Shown here: one piece after another, positions 17,528-27,001 of the stretch
Numbering within the stretch: the stretch's first letter is position 1
Layout of the letters: each line of letters opens with the position of its first letter
Source of the DNA: Thermoplasmata archaeon
Lineage (GTDB): Archaea; Thermoplasmatota; Thermoplasmata; Methanomassiliicoccales; Methanomethylophilaceae
Direction of reading: 5' to 3'
Assembly: GCA_015063135.1 (NCBI GenBank)
Contig: SUTA01000004.1
Span: forward strand, 1 to 64,000
Length of the DNA stretch: 64,000 nucleotides
Made by a program: the position numbers and the translations under genes
Notes under the pieces: generated by a model
Told to the model about the DNA's origin: nothing
The model's input: only the letters and a program-made list of their open reading frames with translations
Databases searched by the model: none

Positions 17528-18450
17528 CTGGCTCTGTCCTCGTCCTCGACCTGGGAGCGCGTCTTGATCCTGATGATCACGCTGCTGTTGTCGATCTTGG
17601 ACGGGGAGATGTATGCGACTTCGCCGAGCTTCCTGCCGTAGACGAGGACGTTCTCGAGATACTCCCTGTGCTCCTCGTAGGGGATCTTGACCCTCAGGCC
17701 GTCGAGGTGCAGCACGATCGGCGCCGGCCTCAGGCACATGTCGATGGGCTCGTAGTTCTCCAGGATCTGCTTGACCTCGGCGGGGTGCACGAACAGGGGG
17801 TCCTCCTCGAGGGACCTCTTCTTGTCTCTGAGCACGTCGTCGACGGTGTCGGCGACCTCCTCCAGCTTGGCCCTCTCGTCTGGAAGCCTCATCCTGGAGG
17901 CCTTCCTGCCCACACCGTCGATGATCGCCTCGCAGGCATCGTCGACGCCTTCGGGCCTGGGTCCGCACACGAGCACGGTCGGGACGTGGATCTCGCGCAT
18001 GAGGTCGGCCTTCTTCTCCACGCAGGGCTTGAAGTTGCCCAGCATGAAGACCGCGGCATCGTACTCGTCGATGATGTCCTTCTCGACCTTGGAGATCTGG
18101 GACGTGAGCTTGCCCCTTCCGCGGGCGAGTCCCATGACGACTGTGATGGCCCCGTACCTCCTCAGCTCCTCCGCGATGTCGCAGATGGGGTGGGGCATGT
18201 GATGCCTGCCCAGGGTCGGTCCGACGACGGCGATCTCGGTCCCGGCCAGCGGGACCTCCTTGACGACCCCTCCGATGTCGGTGCACACCCTCGAGATGGC
18301 CTCCTTGTCCTCTCCCGGGATCGACATGATCACGGTGAGCATCTGGGAGCTCCTGTTCCTTTGAAGAACGACGCCTCCGACGTCCTCGATGGCCTCGAAT
18401 AGCTCCTCGGAGCGGTAGACGCCGCCGTCGTACATCATTACCTCGAACAT
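17524..18450 (-). CDS. methanogenesis marker protein 7
   Basis: A 308-residue protein of the marker 7 family. Conserved features include GPTLGRHHMPHPICDIAEELRR near residues 77-98, VVMGLARGRGKLTSQIS near 104-120, CxxxKAD-type and VCGPRPEG segments, and a C-terminal IPYEEHREYLENVLVYGRK. It is found only in organisms with MCR. Published work places marker 7 with McrC, AtwA and markers 3 and 17 in the ATP-dependent complex that reduces F430 nickel to Ni(I). It overlaps mmp17 by 13 bp and the DUF123 gene by 4 bp. Confidence 0.9.
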   Translation of the reverse strand: MFEVMMYDGGVYRSEELFEAIEDVGGVVLQRNRSSQMLTVIMSIPGEDKEAISRVCTDIGGVVKEVPLAGTEIAVVGPTLGRHHMPHPICDIAEELRRYGAITVVMGLARGRGKLTSQISKVEKDIIDEYDAAVFMLGNFKPCVEKKADLMREIHVPTVLVCGPRPEGVDDACEAIIDGVGRKASRMRLPDERAKLEEVADTVDDVLRDKKRSLEEDPLFVHPAEVKQILENYEPIDMCLRPAPIVLHLDGLRVKIPYEEHREYLENVLVYGRKLGEVAYISPSKIDNSSVIIRIKTRSQVEDEDRAR

Positions 18451-19010
18451 CGGGCCCCGCCTCCCATGAACCTGTGGACCTGGATGCCCTCCTCGAGCAT
18501 CTCCGGCCTCAGTATCTCCTCGGTCGCCACAACGGTGATTATGTGGCCGTCGATCAGGGTCTTCCTGTTCTTGATGCCCTCGGGCATCGTCCTCCAGATG
18601 GCGCCCATGATCTCCCTCATGTCCTCCTCGCCGGAGGAGATCTCCATCTCCGCCAGCTCCTCCTCCTTGGCGCCTGCCACGTCGAGGTCGAACCTGGTCT
18701 GCTGAACCACGTTGCTCCTTCCGTAGCGGGCCCACAGGACCCTGAGGATGTCGGGGGCGTAGCGCTCCTGGGTGATGGTGACGTGCACGCCGTCGATCTC
18801 GAACCTGATAGTGGCCGCATCCGGGATGGTCTTCCTGGAGGGCGCCGCTTTCAGGACGACCGAGAACACGAACAGCGGGACGTCGGGCTTGAGGACCAGC
18901 TTGACCCTCTCGATGAGCGTGGCCTTGTTCAGGTCTCCCATTATCTCCTCGAAGAGCTTGGCATAGGCCGCAGAGCCGTACTTGTCCTCTCCGATGACGT
19001 CTACATCCAT
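18438..19010 (-). CDS. methanogenesis marker protein 17
   Basis: A 190-residue protein matching the marker 17 family in length and operon position. It has an N-terminal alpha/beta domain (YAKLFEEIMGDL), a central strand-rich region (TIRFEIDGVHVTITQERYAPDIL) and ends in FMGGGARCSR. It is reported as part of the MCR-activation complex. It lies 9 bp after the mmp15 stop and overlaps mmp7. No catalytic motif is obvious. Confidence 0.85.
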   Translation of the reverse strand: MDVDVIGEDKYGSAAYAKLFEEIMGDLNKATLIERVKLVLKPDVPLFVFSVVLKAAPSRKTIPDAATIRFEIDGVHVTITQERYAPDILRVLWARYGRSNVVQQTRFDLDVAGAKEEELAEMEISSGEEDMREIMGAIWRTMPEGIKNRKTLIDGHIITVVATEEILRPEMLEEGIQVHRFMGGGARCSR

Positions 19011-19019
19011 GGGGCTCCC

Positions 19020-20243
19020 TCACAGGAATCCGGAGCTCAGCAGGGCCCCTCCGACCGCACCGATGTACTGTGAATCCGGCGGCACGATGGGCTTCTCGCC
19101 GAGGACCTCGCCGATGGCGGTTACCAGTCCGGAGATCAGGGATGTCCCGCCGACCTGGATGATCGGGTGCCTGACGTCGATCTCCTGCAGCTGCTGCTCG
19201 TAGACCTGCTCCGCGACCGAATGGCACGCGGCGGCCGCGACGTCCTCGAAGCTCTTCCCCTCTCCGAGGGTGGTGACCAGGTCCTGGATGCCGAAGACCG
19301 AGCAGTAGGAGTTCATCTTGGCGTTCCTCCAGTTGCCCTTGTCTGCGATGGCGCCGAGCTCGGTGACATCGACCTTGAGCCTCTTGGAGGTCATCTCGAG
19401 GAACCTGCCGGACGCTCCGGCGCATATCCCTCCCATGGTGAAGTTATCGGGGACCCCGTCCCTGACGGTGATGGCCTTGTTGTCCATTCCGCCGATATCG
19501 ATGATGGTGGCCTCGCCGCGCTGCTTGTCGGCGAGCCAGACGGCACCCTTGGAGTTGACGGTGAGCTCCTCCTGGACGAGCTTCGCGCCGAAGTGGTCGC
19601 CCAGGGTGAAACGGCCGTAGCCGGTGGTCCCGATGGCCTCGATCTGCTTCATCTCGACGCCGGCCATCTTCATGGCGGCCTCGAGGACCTCGGTGGCGGA
19701 GGCGACGACATCCGCGGATGGAGTCCATGCCTTGCCGATGATCTTGTTGTTCTCCATGATGACAGCTTTGGTCGTGGAGGAACCGGAGTCCAGGCCGGCG
19801 GTGATGCCGGACTGCCTCTCCCTCGCGAGGAGCTCCTTCCTGGTGACTATGGTGACTAGGGCCTCCATCCTGGTGAGCAGCTGGGATGCCTTGAGCCTCT
19901 CCGTGAAGGAGTACGTGACCACGGGCAGCCTGGTGTTCTCCTGGATGAACCTCCTGAGCTCGTTCCTTACCAGCGCGGCCTCGGCGCACCTGAAGCATGT
20001 GGTGATGAAAACCGCGTCGGCATCGTACTTGCCGTCGGCCAGCTGGGCCGCGCGTGCGATCATCAGCTTGAGCTGCGGGGAGCGGGGGTTGAACCCGAAC
20101 CTCTTGACTGCCTCGTCGATGTCCGCGGCGGACACGTCGGGGTAGACGATCTTGGCGCCGACGGACCTGGCCGCCTTCTCGATCTCGTACTGTACGCTGC
20201 TGTACTCGGTACCGCAGGAAAGCTGTGCAATCTTGATGGTCAC
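19020..20243 (-). CDS. methanogenesis marker protein 15 (BadF/HgdC-type ATPase)
   Basis: A 407-residue ASKHA-fold ATPase. After an N-terminal alpha/beta region with CFRCAEAA near residue 88 come the ATPase phosphate-1 motif [14 protein letters not shown] near 152, [13 protein letters not shown] near 208, phosphate-2 [11 protein letters not shown] near 250, the cysteine-containing [15 protein letters not shown] near 274, and the adenosine motif VGGTSLISG near 373. This is the architecture of activators of 2-hydroxyacyl-CoA dehydratases, which use a [4Fe-4S] cluster to inject electrons with ATP. A comparable role in raising electrons to low potential for MCR is a reasonable inference. It overlaps mmp5 by 4 bp. 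Confidence 0.9.
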   Translation of the reverse strand: MTIKIAQLSCGTEYSSVQYEIEKAARSVGAKIVYPDVSAADIDEAVKRFGFNPRSPQLKLMIARAAQLADGKYDADAVFITTCFRCAEAALVRNELRRFIQENTRLPVVTYSFTERLKASQLLTRMEALVTIVTRKELLARERQSGITAGLDSGSSTTKAVIMENNKIIGKAWTPSADVVASATEVLEAAMKMAGVEMKQIEAIGTTGYGRFTLGDHFGAKLVQEELTVNSKGAVWLADKQRGEATIIDIGGMDNKAITVRDGVPDNFTMGGICAGASGRFLEMTSKRLKVDVTELGAIADKGNWRNAKMNSYCSVFGIQDLVTTLGEGKSFEDVAAAACHSVAEQVYEQQLQEIDVRHPIIQVGGTSLISGLVTAIGEVLGEKPIVPPDSQYIGAVGGALLSSGFL

Positions 20244-20674
20244 TCCAATCCCTCCAGGAACTCCTTGGTCTGCGCGACGAAGTTGGTCGCCTGCTCGTCA
20301 TCCTCGGGATAGCTCACGTGGAGCGTCGGGATGCCGCGCCTCTTGATCAGGTACTTGACCATCAGGTTGGACCTCTCGCAGCCGACGCAGCCGAAGCTGT
20401 ACGGGCAGTCGTCCATGACGATCGCCGCATCGGCGGCCTCTATGAGGGGGCCCCATAGGGCCATCCTGCCCCTGATCCCCGAGGGCACCTCGACCCCCGC
20501 GTACTTCAGCCCTTTAACGACATCGTCCAGGGTGACGTTCATGGGGGGCATGTCTACCTCCAGGTTGTCGACCCTCTCCTGGATGGCCGCCATCGTGCTC
20601 AGCGGCTCGTGACCGAACCTCTCGACCAGGTCGAAGAGGACCAGGCTGTTCGGCGGATCTATGAAGACCTTCAT
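20240..20674 (-). CDS. methanogenesis marker protein 5
   Basis: A 144-residue marker 5 protein. It begins [21 protein letters not shown] and has a central [17 protein letters not shown] motif (residues 88-103) with three cysteines that could ligate a metal or cluster. It ends in an acidic helix. Its start overlaps the mmp6 stop by one base and its end overlaps mmp15 by 4 bp, which indicates strong coupling. Its biochemical function is unknown. Confidence 0.88.
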   Translation of the reverse strand: MKVFIDPPNSLVLFDLVERFGHEPLSTMAAIQERVDNLEVDMPPMNVTLDDVVKGLKYAGVEVPSGIRGRMALWGPLIEAADAAIVMDDCPYSFGCVGCERSNLMVKYLIKRRGIPTLHVSYPEDDEQATNFVAQTKEFLEGLE

Positions 20675-21093
20675 CAGTGCACCTCGCAAATCTTCTTGAA
20701 GTCGTTTACAGGAATGCGTTTCTTCTCCGCCGGGGGCACGTACTTGGCGCCCTTGTCCACCCTGTCGAGTCCGACCTGGATCTTGGCAAGGAGGGCCCAT
20801 TCCTCCTCCAGCTGCGCGAAGCCCGGGCGGGTGCCGTGCTGGGCGCGGCATCTCCTCGGGTCGCTGCACGGGTAGGCCCTGATCTTGGAGAACACCTCGT
20901 TGCGGTAATCCTCCCTGACCTTGGCCAGTATCTGCAGGCACGTGCTCCTGGGGGCCTCCACGAGGCACCCGTAGCACGTCTCTTTCACTATCACACCCTC
21001 GCCGAAGGAGTGCACCATGCGGACCAGCTGGTCCGGCGTGAGCATCGACCTCGGCGAGATCATGAACAATCTAGTCTCCCTCTCCTCGCTCAT
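20674..21093 (-). CDS. methanogenesis marker protein 6
   Basis: A 139-residue protein of the marker 6 family. Conserved elements include LTPDQLVRMVHSF, KETCYGCLVEAP (residues 38-49) and AYPCSDPRRCRAQHGTRPGF (73-92). These provide four cysteines suggestive of a cluster or disulfide site. It overlaps mmp3 by 4 bp and mmp5 by 1 bp. Its exact role in MCR maturation is unknown. Confidence 0.88.
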   Translation of the reverse strand: MSEERETRLFMISPRSMLTPDQLVRMVHSFGEGVIVKETCYGCLVEAPRSTCLQILAKVREDYRNEVFSKIRAYPCSDPRRCRAQHGTRPGFAQLEEEWALLAKIQVGLDRVDKGAKYVPPAEKKRIPVNDFKKICEVH

Positions 21094-22607
21094 AGGTCCG
21101 CCTCCGTGATGTAGACGACGTCCTCCTCCTCCAGGCCGTCCATCAGCCTGTCGAGGTCGTCGACGAACTTGCCGACGATGTTGGTCCCGTAGGCCTCCTC
21201 GCCTGTAGGGCCGTATTCCTTGCTGTCCTCCAGCCTGATGCCGATGAGGCCGTGGTGCGGCCTGGCCTGGTTGGTGATGCCTATGTCCCCGCGCTTGACC
21301 TTCTTGAACGGGTCCTGCGGGTACAGGTTCTGAGCCCTGCCCTCGTCGCCGTAGAACGTGACCATCGGGAGGCCCTCGAAGGTGAACTGCACCTTGATGG
21401 AGCCCACCGGCTTGTGGTTGAGGCCGGTGACCTTCCTGAAGTAGTGCCTGCTGAGCTCGTCCTTGCGTGACAGCTCTATCTTGAAGACGCGGTCCCTGGG
21501 CACGGCGAATGTCTCGACCTTGCCCGCCTTCATCGCGTCCATGGTGTGCTCCGGGGTCTGCTCCACGATGATGGCATCGTCGGACTGGTCCCCGGTCCTG
21601 ACCTGCTCTATGCCCCTCTCCTTGAGGAACTCGGCGCCGGCCTTCTGCGTGAGGCCCACCGCAAGGGCCCTCGGCGGATTGGTGACCACGGTGAACGTGT
21701 CGCCCTCCTTGGCGTAGGCCACGATGGCCTTGCCCGAGACTATCTGCCCGGCGATGTTGATCGCGGGGGACACCTGCCTGCGGTCCTTGTAGAACATCAG
21801 ACGGCCGTTCCCGATGCCGCGGTTCCTCACTCCGACCGCTCCGTCCTCCCTGGTGGCGCAGTCCTCGTTGGGGATGTGAACGTCCAGGTCCTCCTCGCAC
21901 GCGACCATGCTCCCGGCGGCGATGTCCGCGCGGATGGTCCCGTCGGATGCCAGGATAAGCAGGTGCTCGGCGGATTCGGGGGATTTCTCGTTGAGGTCCA
22001 CGGTGACGTTCGTGTAGACCTTGTAGCCCTCCTCGAGCTTCATGGTCAGCTTCTTCGTGACCGTGACGTTCTCGGTGCTGGTCTCGGACATCACCGGGCG
22101 GACCTCGGTGATGGCGTCGCCCTCCCTCAGCAGGTCGAGGATGTGCCTCCCGACAGTGATCCTTCCGATGACCGCCCTGCCCGCACCGTAGCTCCCCTTG
22201 TGGTTGTCCCTGGCGACCATCAGGTAGGTGGTCTGGTTGTCGAACCCTCCCAGAGAGAGGAACGCGTCGTATGTCTTGTACATGTGCTCGGACCTGTCGA
22301 GCTTGAGGTCCGTGGGGAAGGATCCGAACGCGGCGATGTTGTGGGTGACCCACCTGGCGTTCACCTTGGGGATCTCCTCCATGAGGACCTTCCTCCATTT
22401 AGCGGCGGACTTGCCCTCGTCCAGATGGAGCACCATGATGCCGCGGAGGGTGACGAGCTCGAAATCGCTGGTCTCCTTGACGACCTTGTCCTCGGAGAGG
22501 TACACGGCGATCAGGGTGTCCTTGACGTAGGCCTCGCCCTCCAGGGCCTCCTTGAGGGTCGCGCCCGCCTTGAGCTCCTTCTCCTTGCCGTTGACGACTA
22601 CCTTCAT
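21090..22607 (-). CDS. methanogenesis marker protein 3
   Basis: A 505-residue marker 3 (UPF0288) protein. The N-terminus (residues 1-60) resembles a ubiquitin-like or ThiS-like small beta-grasp domain: [22 protein letters not shown]. Two cyclophilin-like lobes follow, one with [22 protein letters not shown] near 122 and the other with [19 protein letters not shown] near 413. It ends in an acidic helix. It is reported in MCR-activation complexes. It sits between mcrC and mmp6 with 4-bp overlaps on both sides. Confidence 0.9.
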   Translation of the reverse strand: MKVVVNGKEKELKAGATLKEALEGEAYVKDTLIAVYLSEDKVVKETSDFELVTLRGIMVLHLDEGKSAAKWRKVLMEEIPKVNARWVTHNIAAFGSFPTDLKLDRSEHMYKTYDAFLSLGGFDNQTTYLMVARDNHKGSYGAGRAVIGRITVGRHILDLLREGDAITEVRPVMSETSTENVTVTKKLTMKLEEGYKVYTNVTVDLNEKSPESAEHLLILASDGTIRADIAAGSMVACEEDLDVHIPNEDCATREDGAVGVRNRGIGNGRLMFYKDRRQVSPAINIAGQIVSGKAIVAYAKEGDTFTVVTNPPRALAVGLTQKAGAEFLKERGIEQVRTGDQSDDAIIVEQTPEHTMDAMKAGKVETFAVPRDRVFKIELSRKDELSRHYFRKVTGLNHKPVGSIKVQFTFEGLPMVTFYGDEGRAQNLYPQDPFKKVKRGDIGITNQARPHHGLIGIRLEDSKEYGPTGEEAYGTNIVGKFVDDLDRLMDGLEEEDVVYITEADL

Positions 22608-23224
22608 CGGTTACCACGCTCCGGCAGCATCGACTGGACCTTGGAGACGATCTCGTCCAGCTTGTCCTGGGTGCAGGTGACTCCCCTGACGACCCCGCTG
22701 ACGATCTGCACGATCTCGCCCTTGGTCTGTATCTTGTCCTCCGGCGGCATGACCACCGAGGTCTTGATCCCGATGGCGGCGAAGTCCTCGTAGTCCACTG
22801 GGCACTGCGCCACCACGATGGCCGGGATGTCCACGTTCCTGAGGATCAGCCTGGCCTTGTAGATGATGTGCATCCTGACGTTGCCCAGGTGGATCAGCGC
22901 CACCTTGTACTGCTGTATCCTCTCGACCTCTATGGGATCCAGTCCGAAGTAGGAGCCCGTGGTCATGTCCGGCGCGTCCGCGGGGACGCCGGAGCCGGCG
23001 TTGACCACAAGGACGCTGGTGTCTATGCCCTCCTCGCGGAGGGCGTACGTTATCTCGCATACCGGCTTCGTGATGTGCCTCCTGCCGGGACCCATCGCGA
23101 TGGCGACGACGTCCCTGCCGGACTCGGAGATGGTCGCCCTCTGGGCGAGGCCTCCTCCGACCCCGAGTCCCATGGACTCCCTGCACTCCACGAAGCTCAG
23201 ATGACGACCCATCTTCTGCTTCAA
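22604..23224 (-). CDS. mcrC: methyl-coenzyme M reductase operon protein C
   Basis: McrC is a component of the MCR-activation complex. The protein is about 206 residues. Family landmarks are [51 protein letters not shown] and [12 protein letters not shown]. The ATG at 23212 is the first methionine. However, a TTG four codons upstream (23224) has a perfect AGGAGGT ribosome site 6 nt before it, so I use the TTG. Here mcrC is linked to atwA and the marker genes rather than to mcrBDGA. Confidence 0.92.
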   Translation of the reverse strand: MKQKMGRHLSFVECRESMGLGVGGGLAQRATISESGRDVVAIAMGPGRRHITKPVCEITYALREEGIDTSVLVVNAGSGVPADAPDMTTGSYFGLDPIEVERIQQYKVALIHLGNVRMHIIYKARLILRNVDIPAIVVAQCPVDYEDFAAIGIKTSVVMPPEDKIQTKGEIVQIVSGVVRGVTCTQDKLDEIVSKVQSMLPERGNR

Positions 23225-23241
23225 AGGATGACCTCCTGCTC

Positions 23242-24849
23242 TCAATTCTCCCCTTCGGGCACCGGCTCGAGCTCGAACTGCTCCAGGACCTCCTCGGGCT
23301 TGCCGATGGTCACGACCCTGCCGGCCTTCATGAAGGCGGCGCGGTCGCAGCAGTTGAGCACAAAGTCCATGTCGTGGCTGACCACGATGAATGTCTCGCC
23401 AAGGGTCTCCCTGGCCCTGATCACCGATTTGGCCACGATGGTCTTGGTGATGGGGTCCATGGTCCCTGTGGGCTCGTCGAGTATGATGATCTTGGGCTCC
23501 TTGATGAGCACCTGGGCGAACGCGATCCTCTGGCATTCTCCCACGGAGAGGGAGTCGGGGTAGCTGTACAGGATCTTCTCGATGTCCTGCTTGGGGAACC
23601 CGACGCTTATCAGGACCTGGATGGCCTTGACCTTGGCCAGTTCCGCGGGCATCTTCATGCCGATGCAGGTGCTCAGGTTCTGGAGGATGGTGTCGAACGG
23701 GTACAGGGTGTACTCCTGGTGGAGGAACCCGATGTAGGGGGTGGCCCTGCCCTTGCCGGCGAATCCGCTCTCGGACATGTCGATCCAGTCGTCGCCCAGC
23801 TTGATCTTGACGGATCCGCCCGTGGCGGGGGACATGCCCGCGATCATGCGCGACGTGGTGGTCTTCCCGGCTCCTGAGTACCCGACCAGGCCGAAGACCT
23901 CCCTCTCCTTGATGTCGAACGTGACGCCGTCCACGGCCTTGACGACGCCCCTGACGACGGAGAAGTAGTGCTTCTCGGCGTTGTCCAGGGAGATCAGCGT
24001 CTCGCCGAGGTGGCCCGCTGCGGACTTCTCGAAGTGGTAGTCCTTCATGAACTCGGTCGCGATGCCCTGGGGCTCGCCCTGCATGAGGACCTTGCCCGCA
24101 TCGAGCAGGATCGCCTCGTCCGCCATCCTGGTGATGGCCTCGGGCCAGTGGGAGGCGAACACCATGCAGATGTTGTGCTCTCTGACGTAATCGATAAGGC
24201 CCTTGTGGACGATCTCGGCCGTGGTGGGGTCAAGCGTGCCGGTGGGCTCGTCCGCGAGGAAGAATATGGGGCTCTTGGCGAGCTGCCTTGCCATGACCAC
24301 GCGCTGCTTCTCGCCTCCGGAGAGGTCCCTGGCGATGTGCGTGGTCCTGTGGGTCATGTTGACCAGCTCCAGCATCTTGATGGCCAGCTGGATCCTCCTG
24401 TCGCCGTCGATCTCCTTGGGGATGGCCTCCATGACGTTCTCCACGACGGTCATGTCGCCGAACAGGGCGAAAGTCCTCTGGAGCATGATGGCGATCTTGG
24501 ATCTGACCGCGAGCCTGAGGGGGTCGTCGGACTTAAGGGACCAGAGGTCCACGTCCAGAGTCTCGGTCTCCCCGCCGCATGCGCATTTCTCCCCTTTAAT
24601 GGGGAGCCCTATGGCACCGCACTTCTTGCAGCGGTTCACGTGGTAGATGATGCGCCCGGAATCGGGAGCGTACTCCTCGGTGCCCCTGATCATGTGGATC
24701 AGAACGCTCTTTCCGGCAGCGCTCTTCCCTATGAGGCCGATGATCTTGCCCATTGTGAGGGTGGCGCTGACGTTGCTGAGCACGCACTTCCCGTCGAAAG
24801 ACTTGGAGACGTTCTCGATTGTCAAAAGTTCGACCGATGACTTGTCCAT
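23242..24849 (-). CDS. atwA: MCR activation component A2, twin ABC ATPase
   Basis: A soluble 535-residue protein with two ABC nucleotide-binding domains that powers reductive activation of MCR. The first domain has Walker [12 protein letters not shown] (near residue 41), signature LSGGEKQRV and Walker [13 protein letters not shown]. The second has [13 protein letters not shown] (near 327), signature LSVGECQRI and [13 protein letters not shown] zinc-finger-like insertion, [20 protein letters not shown], interrupts the first domain near 76-95 and is characteristic of the family. It is the first gene of the operon, with a TATA box about 25 bp upstream. It faces a TetR gene across a 140-bp divergent promoter region. 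Confidence 0.93.
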   Translation of the reverse strand: MDKSSVELLTIENVSKSFDGKCVLSNVSATLTMGKIIGLIGKSAAGKSVLIHMIRGTEEYAPDSGRIIYHVNRCKKCGAIGLPIKGEKCACGGETETLDVDLWSLKSDDPLRLAVRSKIAIMLQRTFALFGDMTVVENVMEAIPKEIDGDRRIQLAIKMLELVNMTHRTTHIARDLSGGEKQRVVMARQLAKSPIFFLADEPTGTLDPTTAEIVHKGLIDYVREHNICMVFASHWPEAITRMADEAILLDAGKVLMQGEPQGIATEFMKDYHFEKSAAGHLGETLISLDNAEKHYFSVVRGVVKAVDGVTFDIKEREVFGLVGYSGAGKTTTSRMIAGMSPATGGSVKIKLGDDWIDMSESGFAGKGRATPYIGFLHQEYTLYPFDTILQNLSTCIGMKMPAELAKVKAIQVLISVGFPKQDIEKILYSYPDSLSVGECQRIAFAQVLIKEPKIIILDEPTGTMDPITKTIVAKSVIRARETLGETFIVVSHDMDFVLNCCDRAAFMKAGRVVTIGKPEEVLEQFELEPVPEGEN

Positions 24850-24857
24850 GCGGGGGG

Positions 24858-24915
24858 TACTGGATTCCTATAATAAAAGGAAACGGTATTAACACGCGTA
24901 ATAGTACATCCAGTA
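24858..24915. promoter_or_regulatory. inverted repeat flanking the atwA promoter
   Basis: TACTGGAT (24858-24865) and ATCCAGTA (24908-24915) are an exact 8-bp inverted repeat enclosing the atwA TATA box. Between them, TATTA and TAATA form a smaller inverted pair around ACACGCG at 24887-24903. Either could be an operator for the divergently encoded TetR protein. This is inference from position and symmetry. Confidence 0.35.
24868..24880 (-). promoter_or_regulatory. TATA box of the atwA-mmp operon
   Basis: On the minus strand it reads CCTTTTATTATAG, about 20-31 bp before the ATG at 24849, implying a leaderless first cistron. Confidence 0.5.
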
Positions 24916-24934
24916 GCCTGACGGCACCCGCTTC

Positions 24935-24946
24935 CATTAAATACCT
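24935..24946 (+). promoter_or_regulatory. TATA box of the tetR-like gene
   Basis: CCATTAAATACC lies about 45-55 bp before the ATG at 24990. Confidence 0.4.
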
Positions 24947-24989
24947 GGCGCTCCGATGTTTTACTATTGCTGGATGGAGGCAAAGGGAG

Positions 24990-25594
24990 ATGAACGCTAA
25001 TGATGACAGGACCACGCATGCCATAGAGCATGCGTTCTGGAACCTCTTCCAGCGCAAGCCCCTCAGCCTCATAACGCTGCGCGAGGTGGCCGACAGGGCC
25101 AGGGTGCCGGTCGATGCCGTGACATCCCGCTACGCGAACTGCCGGTCCATACTCAGGAGCATCGAGGATGAGCAGATAGTCCAACTGGAGGAGCTGTTCC
25201 AGAGCTATGACTGGCGCGGTCTGGACTTCGCCAACCTCTACGAGCATTTCCAGAAGTACTTCTACGAGAACGAGGAGGTCCTGTACCCCCTTGTCATGGA
25301 GCACAAGGACCCCGACTTCGCAAGCGAATACAGGAACATCCTGGAGGACCGCCTCTTCCGGGACCTGAACATCTACACCAAGAAGAAGAACAGCCTAGCG
25401 CCCGAGATCGTCGAGTACCTGATAGAGTGCTTCATCGAGATGTTCCTGATAGGCGTGGCCCAGCACAGGTTCGCGAAGGAAGAGGTGGCGAAGATCGCCA
25501 ACGGCGTGATGCGCGAAGGGTTCGAGAAAGTCCTCCGTGACGACTACGGCGTGGTTTTCAAAATCATCTACATGGACGAGCAGCGACGCCATAG
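24990..25594 (+). CDS. TetR-family regulator without an in-frame stop
   Basis: About 200 residues. The N-terminal DNA-binding domain has the TetR layout (ITLREVADRARVPVDAVTSRYANCRSILRSI, residues 28-58). The rest is a helical ligand/dimer domain (EELFQSYDW ... KEEVAKIANGVMREGFEKVLRDDYG). The expected end is near residue 200, but the frame has no stop there and stays open through most of the next gene as meaningless sequence. A TAG at 25592-25594 is reached only after a frameshift. A single-base error near 25560-25590 is the simplest explanation. It is divergent from the atwA operon and a candidate regulator of it. Confidence 0.7.
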
Positions 25595-25632
25595 TGGATG
25601 GGTTTATCTATTGGATGAACGGTTCATCCATC

Positions 25633-26589
25633 ATGTTGGACGGCGGCGTGAGGACGGGCGGACCCATCCCCAAATTCAACGACTACCACATCTGGAAGGC
25701 CCTGAACCACCTCAGCGACAAGGAACCGGTGGGCAGGAAGAAGCTGGCCTCCGTGCTCGGCATCGGCGAGGGCAGCACCCGCACCATCCTCAACATCATG
25801 CAGGACGAGAACCTGATCTCGATCGGCAAGAGCGGGATCTTCCTGACCAACGAGGGCATCGAGACGAAGAAGAAGCTCCACATGGACGTCGTCCGCATCC
25901 CCGCCGGCGACCTAACCATCGGCGACTGGGACTGCGCCGTCCGCGTCCCGCGCATGGCCCGCAACGTGAAGTACGGCTGCGAGGAGAGGGACCGCGCCAT
26001 CATCTCCGGCGCCAGAGGGGCTACCACGCTCGTCTACACCAACAACAAGCTCATGTTCGCCGGCGAGGAGTACCCCGTCGACGAAGAGACCGAGGAGAGG
26101 ATCAAGTCCGTCTTCAACCTCAGGAACGAGGACGTCGTCATCATCGGCACCGGTCCGGACCCGGAGTCCGCCGAGAACGGCGCCGTCGCCGCCGGACTGT
26201 ACATACTCGGAGGCCTCGGGTTCGGGAAGGAGGACAAGGTCCTGCTGTCCCCGAACATCACCGGCAACGAACTTATCTCCCTGGCGTTCGCCATCCACGA
26301 CCTCGTGGGCGGCCTGCCCGTCTGCGCCAAGAGCAAGAACAACCTCGGCATAAGGATCGAGGAGGGCAGGGTCGTCGACAACGCCTATACCGGCGATGTG
26401 CTGGAGGAGGTCATCGAGGTCGGCACCACGATACGCAGGATCGCAACCTCCGGGCCCTACAAGGGCATAAGAGTCATCGTCACCCCCATCGAGATGGACA
26501 GCCGCGTCATCGCCTCCATCGGGGTCGTCGACATCAGGACCATGGCCGGGAAGGACAACCTAATCAGGCTCAGGAGTGACGAGGAATGA
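25633..26589 (+). CDS. HTH-DUF4443/DUF2111 archaeal protein
   Basis: About 318 residues. An N-terminal winged helix (NDYHIWKALNHLSDKEPVGRKKLASVLGI, residues 12-40) is followed by a DUF4443-like middle domain (GDWDCAVRVPRMA ... RDRAIISGARGAT ... VVIIGTGPDPESAENG). The C-terminal DUF2111 domain follows (LLSPNITGNELISLAFAIHDL, AYTGDVLEEVIE, GPYKGIRVIVTPI, GVVDIRTM). DUF2111 is an archaeal family known mainly from methanogens and is probably a small-molecule sensor linked to the HTH. An in-frame ATG at 25615 is an alternative start. It overlaps the next gene by ATGA and lies beside the MCR-activation operon. Confidence 0.8.
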   Translation: MLDGGVRTGGPIPKFNDYHIWKALNHLSDKEPVGRKKLASVLGIGEGSTRTILNIMQDENLISIGKSGIFLTNEGIETKKKLHMDVVRIPAGDLTIGDWDCAVRVPRMARNVKYGCEERDRAIISGARGATTLVYTNNKLMFAGEEYPVDEETEERIKSVFNLRNEDVVIIGTGPDPESAENGAVAAGLYILGGLGFGKEDKVLLSPNITGNELISLAFAIHDLVGGLPVCAKSKNNLGIRIEEGRVVDNAYTGDVLEEVIEVGTTIRRIATSGPYKGIRVIVTPIEMDSRVIASIGVVDIRTMAGKDNLIRLRSDEE

Positions 26590-26951
26590 GCAGTTGCAAG
26601 GTCTGCGTCGACGCCGGCGTCTGCAAGATGAAGACCATCATAACCGCCAAGGACAACGGGATGGGCATGGTGGACGTCACCCTCGAGAGCGACTGCCCCA
26701 ACATCCTCAGGCTGTCCTGGGTCCTCACCGAGCCGCTGAGCCCCTACGGGGAAGTGGAGGCGGAATTCTCGGAATCCACCGTGTACAAGCTCTGCGAGGG
26801 CAGGATCCCCCACACCGCCTGCCCCGTGCCCAGCGCAATCGTCAAAGCCATAGAGGTGGCCGGGGAGCTCGGCCTGAAGAGGGACGTCTCCATAACCTTC
26901 CTCGAGGACGAGCGAGCTTTCTGGACGGATCCCATCATAACAATATATTAA
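26586..26951 (+). CDS. small conserved cysteine-containing protein
   Basis: A 121-residue protein. It has an N-terminal CKVCVDAGVCKMKT (three cysteines in the first 14 residues), then DVTLESDCPNILRLSWVL, and ends CPVPSAIVKAIEVAGELGLK with SITFLEDE. I recall this CPVPSAI pattern from a small family in methanogens and other anaerobes (DUF6951), but the name is uncertain. Six cysteines suggest metal or cluster binding. The gene overlaps the DUF2111 gene by four bases, so the two are likely made together. Confidence 0.6.
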   Translation: MSSCKVCVDAGVCKMKTIITAKDNGMGMVDVTLESDCPNILRLSWVLTEPLSPYGEVEAEFSESTVYKLCEGRIPHTACPVPSAIVKAIEVAGELGLKRDVSITFLEDERAFWTDPIITIY

Positions 26952-26955
26952 TATT
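26943..26955 (+). promoter_or_regulatory. TATA-like element before htpG
   Basis: ATATATTAATATT lies just at the end of the previous gene and 45-60 bp before the htpG start. Confidence 0.35.
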
Positions 26956-27001
26956 AGGTCTATCAGTACTTCGCCATAAAGCATCAATGGGAGTGCGACA
27001 A

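Noticed and set aside
24819-26579. A 586-codon TetR fusion protein
   Set aside because: Only residues up to about position 25590 look real; the remainder is the shifted frame of the DUF4443/DUF2111 gene.
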